Assembly: GCA_033060915.1 (NCBI GenBank)
Contig: CM065377.1
Location: 39,604,183-39,668,182, forward strand
Direction of reading: 5' to 3'
DNA from: Euryodendron excelsum
Taxonomy: Eukaryota; Streptophyta; Magnoliopsida; Ericales; Pentaphylacaceae
DNA length: 64,000 bases
The notes below the pieces were generated by a model. That model saw only the letters and a program-made list of their open reading frames with translations. It was not told the origin of the DNA and did not search any database. The position numbers and the translations under genes were made by a program. This document shows, one piece after another, positions 56,306-64,000 of this stretch; positions within the stretch are counted from its first letter, which is position 1; every line of letters begins with the position of its first letter.

Positions 56306-58396
56306 CATTTTTTGGGCTGTATGTGTTAGTTGGTGTATTTTGTGGTTCCCAGTATCTGCATTTATTTTGGTGCATGTGGTCCACTGTGTTTGCTTGGTTC
56401 ATGTATTTTATACATTTTATGATGTTCATGTTTTGATCTCTCTGGTTAACTTTAGTTAATAGTTAATGTATTTTATGGAGTTTGTGTAGGTGAAGAAGGA
56501 TCTGAGTTTCAATTTTCATTAATATCTATCGTTAGTGTGCGATATATAGAACTATGTCAATTTACAGTAGCCTAATGGTTCTATGTTCTTATCTATTTAT
56601 GTCTCGATTTTTTTTTGTCATTTGCTGAAACTTCTAATTCATGGTTTCTAAAAAGTATGTTGGCTGAATAATGGAACTGAAAAGAGAAGACCTCTATGGA
56701 GGAATCTTATGCAGTGGAACAATCTTATAGCAGGTAATCAATGGATACCCATGTAGGATTCCAACATTTCATCTGAGCTGCCAAAGAGAGACTGTGGATA
56801 TGGAATAAGTTCTTGTGCAGTAGCAGAATTTAAATAACTCTTTCAAAGACTGGGGATGGATGATGTAACAGCTAAAGACTTTCGGCTAACCCGGAATGAC
56901 AAAAACAGGGCCCCATAATATACACATTCCAGAGTAAAAAGGGGGAAGCAAAATCTTAAGCATACAGTGCTCAAGAGGAAACAAATTGGAGAAGGATGGA
57001 GATATTTGAACAGAGGCTACCAAATACTTCAAAAAATTACTGAAGAAGATATAGAGATATATGATTGCAGACACAAAAAACAAGCTGTAGGCTATCATTC
57101 ACTGCAGAAAAAGATCAATCATGAGCAAAGACCAAACCACAAAAAAAGAGCGAAAAAAAAAAAACAAGAAAGAAAGAAACACATTCGAATGCCTTTCATT
57201 AGTATTGCTGTCACTGTTTGCAAATGGTTACATTCCACATCACAAGAAAGGATCTCAAAAACCTCAGCTCTAATGATTGTCTCATACTAGGCTTTCATTT
57301 GAATTGTTTACATCATAACACCAGATGTTCTTACTGAATTTTGACACTGAACAATTACACTGAAAACCAACTAGATGCCCCTGCCATGTGAAAAATCATT
57401 GCAAAACACAAAAGCTTGGTGGGCCCTTCCAAGGGCTTTGTGGTTTCTTTTTGTGAATTATTACTTTTTGTGAGGCTCCGATGTAAAGCATGTAAATGTT
57501 GGTTTTGCATCCCGGCTCCGCTTATAATTTTGGAGTGTCCAGTTAATAAGAGGGCAGAAAAGCTTAAAGCAGTGTATATGCGGACTGAACAGGGATATTG
57601 TATTAAGGTAAATGCTAATTTTTCTTTTACTTAAAGTCTGCCTTTCTTGCAGAGATGTTCATATAGTATGCTTTGAAAGATGTTCAGTTAATTTTACAGT
57701 TTTGATCTTGATAAGCTGAATATCTTCAGAATCATGTTCCAATACGTATGCTGATCTGCATAATGGTATATAATTAAAGCATGAAAAACGAGTACACGAA
57801 GAGAATTTTACGCAAGTCATAAAACCATAGATAAAGGATCTATAAGGCCGGAAAACTATTCAAACGTATTGCCAGTTAACTTTTTTGCTGTCATTGCCAA
57901 AATATCTGAATTCTTGCAACTTACAAAGCATTGTCTTGCAGGACTCCATGTTCGGCTGTATGTTATCAGTGGTTGAATTACACACTTTATGGTCAAAAAG
58001 CCATGAATAAAGCTTTAAATTCTGGTAAACAATTATGAAACTCAGCTATGTTGTTACAATGAACTTTTCAACATATTCATCGAATCAGCCAATAAGAGTG
58101 TTAGCAGATTTTTGCATCATAGGATGGCTAACAGGGTATATCTCTGTGCTATACCAAATATATACATGTCAGCAGCAGTCTAGCTATTGCCGGAAAGGTT
58201 TCGATTAGAAGTCTCACAGCGGCACTCCAATGTCGGTAATTTTATTTCTTTAAATTTACACTTTGTTGTTATGCAAAACCACTAAAAATAAAATAAAATA
58301 AAAAATAGAGCCAAGGGAAAAAAAATAAAAAGAAAAAGAAGCACGGGCCTAAAACTAGTAGTATACAGAACAAGGATCAAAATTTTGTTTGTATTG
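56071..58396. other. Upstream region of the ankyrin/PGG gene and intergenic DNA
   Basis: The first ~200 bp must contain the 5' UTR and promoter. On the minus strand, a TTTTTGACGTTTTAG tract about 30 bases before the start codon could be a 3' splice site of a 5' UTR intron. A ~26-bp T-run lies at 56280-56305. A frame at 57416-57634 (plus) contains CKACKCWFC but matches no family known to me. A GCACGGGCCTAAAACTAGT string at 58340-58359 resembles a Helitron 3' end without a hairpin. Confidence 0.45.
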
Positions 58397-58462
58397 TTCC
58401 AATTAGCACAAAAAAGGAAAAGTTTCAAAAACATTTTCAAAACATTTCAAAAGTGACAAATA
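58397..58462 (+). repeat. Left part of the dispersed repeat, split by a Helitron
   Basis: GTTCCAATTAGCAC (58397) to AAGTGACAAATA (58462) matches 52044-52101. The matching right part starts at 60271. Confidence 0.7.
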
Positions 58463-60270
58463 TCTATATACAATATAGAAAAAGGGGCCTATCGTCGTGG
58501 TTGCAACAAGTGACTCATTTTGAGCGGCTCTAAAGTTTTGTTTATAAAGTTTATATAGAAAAGGAGGCCGCTATTGCTGGGATTTCAACAAGTGACTCAT
58601 TTTGCATGGCTTTAAAATTTTGTTTAAAAACTTTTTTGTTCATTCATTCATACATGTTAGTAATTGTTTCAATCTATTTATGTCTATGTTTACGTTAGTA
58701 CATGTATTTTAAGTTTCTGTACATATATTGATTAGCACATTAACATAACATTCATTGTATTTGTGTTGGTTCATGTATGTTATATTCATAAACAAACACT
58801 ACATTCATGTAAGTGTATAGATTACTATATAACCATAGGTTCATATATATATATATATTGATTAAAACATGAACATAAGATTTAAAAGATTCATTGTATT
58901 GGTGTTGGTTCATATATGTTATGTTCATGAACATACACTACATTTATGAAAATGGATAGTTTACTACATAAACATATATAGATTAAAGAAAAATTAGTAT
59001 TAATATACTCATTTACTTAAATACATACACAATTGAACATGAATAGTTAGGGACTATACAATCAGTTCACAGAAATAGTTAGATGAGTTAAACATAAATA
59101 TTTAGATGAATACACAATTAAATTATATAAAATAAACTACATAAATATTAAATAAATATTATTACTTTATTTTATATGTAAAATCACTATAACAAAATAA
59201 GAAACATAAAAATTAAAAAAATAAATATTGTGCATCAGCCATTGTCGCTGTGATTGCGTCAAGTGGCTTATAAATGCCTTTTTTTTTTTTTTACCTTCTT
59301 ACTCTTATTTATCTAGATTCTCTTTCCCCTACAAACAACACTTATAAAAAAAATTTTGTTAAATCAATACTATAAAATCAGACCTTAAACTTAAAAAATA
59401 AATCCGGTGAATTGACTATTGTCACTATGATTGTGATAAATAACTCACTTTGAGTGGCTCTTTCTTATCCATTATTTTTTAATTTATCTAGGTTCTCTTC
59501 CTTGTACAACCTAATAAGTAAAAGACACTATTTCTTTAGACTTTTTAAAAATTCATTCCTCATTTAACAAGATTTATAAAAGCTAAGTGACTATTTTTTT
59601 AGTTTCCTAATTATTACTTTAAATACATGCATTCTTTCTTCTTCTTCTTGTCCTTTGTCTTTTTTTCTTTTTTTTGATACTTCGAAAGTAAGGATACATG
59701 CATTCTGAAAAAATTAAGATTGTATCAATATTTAATTAGAATTCTAATAGTGAATTGACTATTTTCTTAATTTTCTCAACTTTTAATTCAAACACATTCC
59801 TTTTTTTACTTAGACAAATACTAAGGCACATGTTAAATATGCATCCTTTGGTTGTAAAAAGGAGAGGCCCACATTTTTCACAACTTCTAACACTTTGTAC
59901 AACCAAACAATGCATGCTTCACATAGAAAGATCCTTTTATTTATAATATTGTTTTATATATGAAATTCTATGTAAATTGAATATCTGAGTTGTATACAAA
60001 TTCTAAAAACCAATTGGACTATCTTCTTAGTTTCATCAAATATTACCTTTAGATAAATGTGTTCTTGATACTTCTAATGTTTCATACATATGTTTTTCAA
60101 ACAAATTGAATAAAAAATCATGCCATTATAAATCGACAGATTAAATAATATAAAAACTTTTAAAATATGACTAAAGAAATTATATTTAGTTTTTATTTGT
60201 AACTATTGTTGTTAAATAATAGATCTAAAGAGGTACTCCAATCCTATGCATCGCACGGGCCTAAAGCTAG
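58463..60270 (+). mobile_element. Non-autonomous Helitron (1808 bp)
   Basis: The 5' end is TCTATATACAATATAG directly after an A. The 3' end has TATGC-ATC-GCACGGGC able to form a short hairpin, followed by CTAAAG and terminal CTAG, with T next. Insertion between A and T without duplication is the Helitron hallmark. The flanks join to give a sequence matching the uninterrupted repeat at 52044-52310. The body is AT-rich, carries two ~75-bp related blocks (AACAAGTGACTCATTTTG near 58505 and 58588) and codes for no Rep/helicase. Confidence 0.82.
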
Positions 60271-60482
60271 TTAATGTAGCAAAATATAACTTTTTGCACT
60301 CTTTTCAATAAAGATTGTATTATATTTATAAAAAGTTCTAAATTCGTGTCGACACAACTTATTCTTTCAATATATTTTATTGTGTTGTGGTGCATTTCAC
60401 TATGTTCCGGTGTACTTTGTTAGAAACACTAAAATTCATTATGCCAGTAGTATCCAATTTTGGTCTCTTCGGACATGGAAAT
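60271..60482 (+). repeat. Right part of the dispersed repeat, split by a Helitron
   Basis: From AATGTAGCAAAATATAAC to GGACATGGAAATCT it corresponds to 52103-52310. With 58397-58462 it forms one copy of the same family as the intron 3 copy. Confidence 0.7.
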
Positions 60483-61796
60483 CTTTTAGCTATTTTGACG
60501 GTAACAAATGAAAATTTTGTTCTTTGATACAAAAGTCAAAATTTCTATGGATCAAGTCCTTCCAGCATCAAGTAAAAAAGAACTAGCATCAATATTGTGG
60601 GCAAGCACATTGAACAAAAGAGATCAAACTCTTTGTACAGAAAATTCTAGTACATATTCCCTTTAACCTTCATTTAGAGCCAAAAGATCCATGTTTTTTA
60701 ATATATAAAAGAAACTATGATATGTAAAATTCTCCATTACAAAGTCTACTGACCTTAAGCTTATTGGTTTGACACAGATAAGTTTAGGCTTGTGAATTTT
60801 TTATAACGACCGAATATAGAGCTGATCTGGAGTAATTGTTTGTCATTCCCAACATTGATGAAGAGTGTACCAGCAGCATCACTTTTGGTCACCAGCAAGT
60901 AAATGTACAATTTGAAGACTATATTTTTTCCGTGAAAAAGGAATAGAACAGTAGGGTTTGGCTGAGAAAATCATGGAGAAGCTAAAATATGGAAACCTTT
61001 TGCTCTTATACATACATAAAAACTAGGACTACCCCTGTCCTCACACATTAATGATAACTAGGAAGATGCATATGTTTCAAAGTGATCAGCAATTAGCTAA
61101 GACTTTTACATAGGGACGCTTGAAACTATTTTCCATGGTTCACAAGAGAATCTACAAGTACATGCTACTATCTCCAATTTTCATCACTTACTGAGCAGCT
61201 TTCCCTTCCAAGCTATTGAATTTCGTACGACAATCACTAGGTAAAAGTGTTAATTTAAAAGTTTCCCATTCACAACAGCATAAATAGTATCACTACGACA
61301 ATAAACATGTTAATAATGGCAAACGCACGAGGGGGAGGGCAGGATCCACGGCCCCTCCTAAGTTCCAAAAATCAAAATGGTATATGTGTTCTACTCTCTT
61401 GGGTCTATAAACTATGAAGAGTTGGCACCCCTTTTTATCAGATGCTCGAGAAGTCAAGGGTGCCATACTCAGGTGAGGAACCGTAGACGTCAAATTGGAA
61501 GATCTCAACCTTTGGTATACATGATAGTTTATTTCCATCCAAATCATAACAAAGGAGGGATCCGAAAAGTAACTTGGGGCTCTGGGTCCGCCCTCTCGCC
61601 CCCCCCCACCCCCTCTCTCTCTCTCTCTCTTCTCCATAGACATGTATGCAAACAAAACAATCTGCAATAATTGGTCTCTCAGCTCTCCATGGTCAGCAAA
61701 TTTCTTTCTCACAATCTCTCTCACTCTCAATAAATCTCTCCATCTGTTTCTATACATATAAATATGAACTACGTTAGCTGGACTCTTCTAAATTAG
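60483..61796. other. Intergenic sequence, nothing recognised
   Basis: No gene. A CT-rich low-complexity stretch lies at 61598-61630. The 154-codon minus-strand frame at 61293-61757 crosses it, has no domain and is not called. Confidence 0.5.
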
Positions 61797-62120
61797 TGAA
61801 GTACCCATGTTGGACACTCGCTACTAGGATAAGGGTATGAGATATAGGTCCGTTATGGCCAGCTGGACATAAGTTTAAAAAATGTGTATAACTAATTAAG
61901 TTTCCTATAAAACTAAGTATAGGACTTTCATTTTATTCATGAAATGCTATGTTTTATCTTTTCGATGCCATTTTACTTTTAAAAAAAATAAAATAAGTAT
62001 TTAAAAAACATGAAATCTAACAATGTCTAAGTGTTCTTGGACATGAGAATTAAACAAATCCGGCACTTGGACAAGTACCCGTACCCGACACTCGACACCC
62101 ATAGTCGAGTACAGGTAACA
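61797..62120. mobile_element. Possible degraded DNA element with GTACCC/CGACACTCG ends
   Basis: GTACCCATGTTGGACACTCG at 61801 and, near the other end, GTACCCGACACTCGACACCC (62081) echo the ACACG/CGACAC-rich ends of the MULE-type MITE at 45480-46265. The ends cannot be aligned cleanly as inverted repeats and no duplication is found. Confidence 0.3.
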
Positions 62121-62286
62121 TAGCATATGAATATGTGTATATACATCTTGTAGTGTACACATTCCATTATTCAAACCATTTGGGTCACACTGCAAAAATA
62201 TTTAATATAAATCCCGAGACGCCAATGGATTTGTGTTCGGTGTGGTCTTCCCTATTATTAGAAATGTTTATCCAAATGGGTACCTA

Positions 62287-62750
62287 TCACACTCGAGTCT
62301 GCCTAACACAATATTGTTCTCTTTGGGATGTAGCATGTATAACTTTAAAACGTATTGTACTAAGTAGGAAAACAAACATATTTATATGGCTCTTCACCAC
62401 ACCTTCCCTAGGCGATGTGAGACTTCTACTTGACCCTGTGCACCCTTTCCTCAAGGACTTCCCTCAGAGGTTCTGGCCGTCACAGTCACCCCCACTTCAG
62501 GGGCTTCTATCTGCATACTTTCGGTTGCGCTCAGCTCTGATAATATTATGTCACACACAAGTCCGCCAAGCACAATATTGTTCGCTTTGGGATGTAGCCT
62601 ACACGGTTTTAAAACATGTTGTGCTAAGTAAAGAACCAAACCTATATATATAACTCTTCACTTCACCTTTCTCATGCAATGTGGGACTTCTACCAAGCCC
62701 TATGCACCTTCTCCTCAAGGACTTCCCTTAGAGGTTCTGGCCGTCACAGT
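62287..62750. repeat. Direct duplication of a ~200-bp repeat, 264-bp period
   Basis: Copies at 62287-62486 and 62551-62750 share CACAATATTGTTC, TTTGGGATGTAGC, GTGGGACTTCTAC-like, CCTCAAGGACTTCCC and GGCCGTCACAGT. All landmarks are 264 bp apart, with a 64-bp spacer containing TGATAATATTATGTCACA. The words (ATGTCACA, CACAATATTGT, CTTTGGG) recall a repeat common in plant genomes, but the class is not established. A 172-codon frame across it is incidental. Confidence 0.8.
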
Positions 62751-64000
62751 GTTTGATTGTGAGTTTATGTGAGATTTTGAAAATGTAATTGATAGATATA
62801 TGTGTGTATTGATTGGACTGTTAATGATTCTTTGATTTTGGGTTTTAATTTGATTTCCTTGTAATTTCTTAGACAATTTTCATGGTCAATTTATTTTCTT
62901 TGAAGTTCGCATCACCCACTTGTTTTACATCTATTCTCTTTACAGCTTTCAATATTTGACTCTGCAAATTGTTTTTATTTCTTTATTTTCTTCTACTATG
63001 CAATTCCTTAGTTCTTTTCTTTTGTTAATTGACTAGAAATTCTAATTGCACATTTAGTTTTTATACTTACAAAAGTAGATGTTTTACTATAACTTACATA
63101 CGATACCTTTGCTAAGAATAACATAATCAGGACTTCGTTATCAATTTTTGAAACTACGTAATTCCCCCCCCCCCCCCCCCCCCCCCCCAAACAAAAAAAA
63201 AAACATGATTCATGGGTCTGCCAGTAGATCGGTATTGCCCATATAATGAAATAAAATCTTGTAATTTACGGATTAATAGAGAATTTCTTCTTTTTAATGT
63301 TTGCCAAATATTTTTGGTGGTTCGAATAAGTAACTTGATTGTTTTGAATCCAATTCACTTTTTTAGTGCTCTCATGCTTTCTTTCTCCATGCCACGGAGG
63401 AGGTTCCACTCTTACATCCGCCCCACCTCACATAGGTAGACAAGCATTGTGCTTAGTTAGAGTAGCATGTATTGAGCCACAAGAACACTTGGTAGCCTTT
63501 AATATTTTCAATCCTAGTACCAAATATCAGCCTCTTTGGAGCATCATTACTATTGATCTAGTAAATCACCATCACAAGACTAATGATAATTCTGGGAGCC
63601 AGAATTCTGACAGCATTGAAGGAATGATCCTCTAGTGTTAATATTGAGTAACCAAAGGCCAATGGTTGGGCAGCCATGAGTATTGTAGGCCATGGCAGGT
63701 AACATGTCATGACACGCCATAACACTGGCAACTTTGGGTATGTGTTTATAAGCTGGTCAAATGTAAGTGGTTTGGATAATGAGGATATGGCTCTTGAAAA
63801 CTTGCTTTCAATAAACTGCTCAAGCCCATAAGCCCACATAATCTGAAAAGCCAGTTAACCATTAACGATTGCCATGTAATCATATAAGTTGCATCCAATT
63901 CCAACCTCAAGAAGCCTTTTGTTCCCAACAATGTGTACACACGCTAGCGTTTGATCATTGATGTCTTTATTTAAGTTTAATCTATGTTAGTAACTTAGTA
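62751..64000. other. Intergenic sequence, nothing recognised apart from poly-C
   Basis: Frames of 60-93 codons on both strands show no family. A plus-strand stretch near 63440-63480 (QALCLVRVACIE) weakly resembles the 'AHCLVRVACE' end of the LINE RNase H remnant at 30910 but is too short to call. Confidence 0.4.
63164..63188. repeat. Poly-C tract (~25 bp)
   Basis: An uninterrupted run of C followed by an A-rich run. Confidence 0.8.

Noticed and set aside
61293..61757. 154-codon minus-strand open frame
   Set aside because: It crosses a CT-rich low-complexity run (poly-Gly/Glu/Arg translation) and shows no family.
62135..62653. 172-codon plus-strand open frame
   Set aside because: It spans both copies of the 264-bp-period repeat and has internal duplication only from that repeat.

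Overview
The window is plant nuclear DNA, most likely from a eudicot. It shows Ty3/gypsy retrotransposons with very long LTRs, a Mutator-like transposase remnant, a Helitron, MITEs, a tRNA-derived SINE and one intron-rich gene of the plant-type ankyrin/PGG family. I see no bacterial or organellar gene organisation, no rRNA, no convincing tRNA gene and no CRISPR array. Species cannot be read from the sequence.

Positions 1-30154 are a stack of nested, decayed LTR retrotransposons. One LTR family begins TGTCGCACCC (or a close variant) and ends around GTGCTTACA. It recurs at 4124-8505 (minus), 9589-11609 (plus, truncated), 14471-18449 (plus, complete, about 4 kb), 18450-20078 (inverted partial), 20079-21189 (plus, 3' part) and 21614-22040 (plus, 5' part); 24361-30154 (plus, about 5.8 kb) is a diverged subfamily. 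A minus-strand gypsy element supplies integrase remnants at 9078-9588 and 21190-21613. These are two halves of one integrase, split by the 11.6-kb insertion 9589-21189, which is flanked by a near-perfect 5-bp target duplication. Remnants of a plant mobile domain (PMD) protein lie at 1171-2781 (minus) and 11610-12609 (plus), each on the downstream side of an LTR of this family. A different LTR family occupies 22041-23288 (minus) with its polypurine tract at 23289-23303.

Positions 30155-36900 hold a LINE-type RNase H remnant, then AT-rich intergenic DNA with local tandem duplications (including a 510-bp unit present twice), a Helitron 3' end and a MITE. Positions 37022-40083 hold a broken Mutator-like (MULE) transposase gene with a PB1-like N-terminus, MuDR DNA-binding region, part of the catalytic domain, SWIM finger and CCHC knuckle.

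The only gene that looks functional is on the minus strand at 42080-56070: five exons giving 672 codons plus stop, with an acidic N-terminus, ankyrin repeats and a C-terminal PGG domain with four membrane helices (ACD6/ITN1-like superfamily). Its 9-kb third intron carries a 9-bp-TSD MULE-type MITE, a SINE-like insertion, a 172-bp tandem duplication and microsatellites. Upstream of it, 56071-64000 is repeat-rich intergenic DNA with a 1.8-kb Helitron (58463-60270) whose empty site can be read from a second copy of the host repeat inside intron 3.
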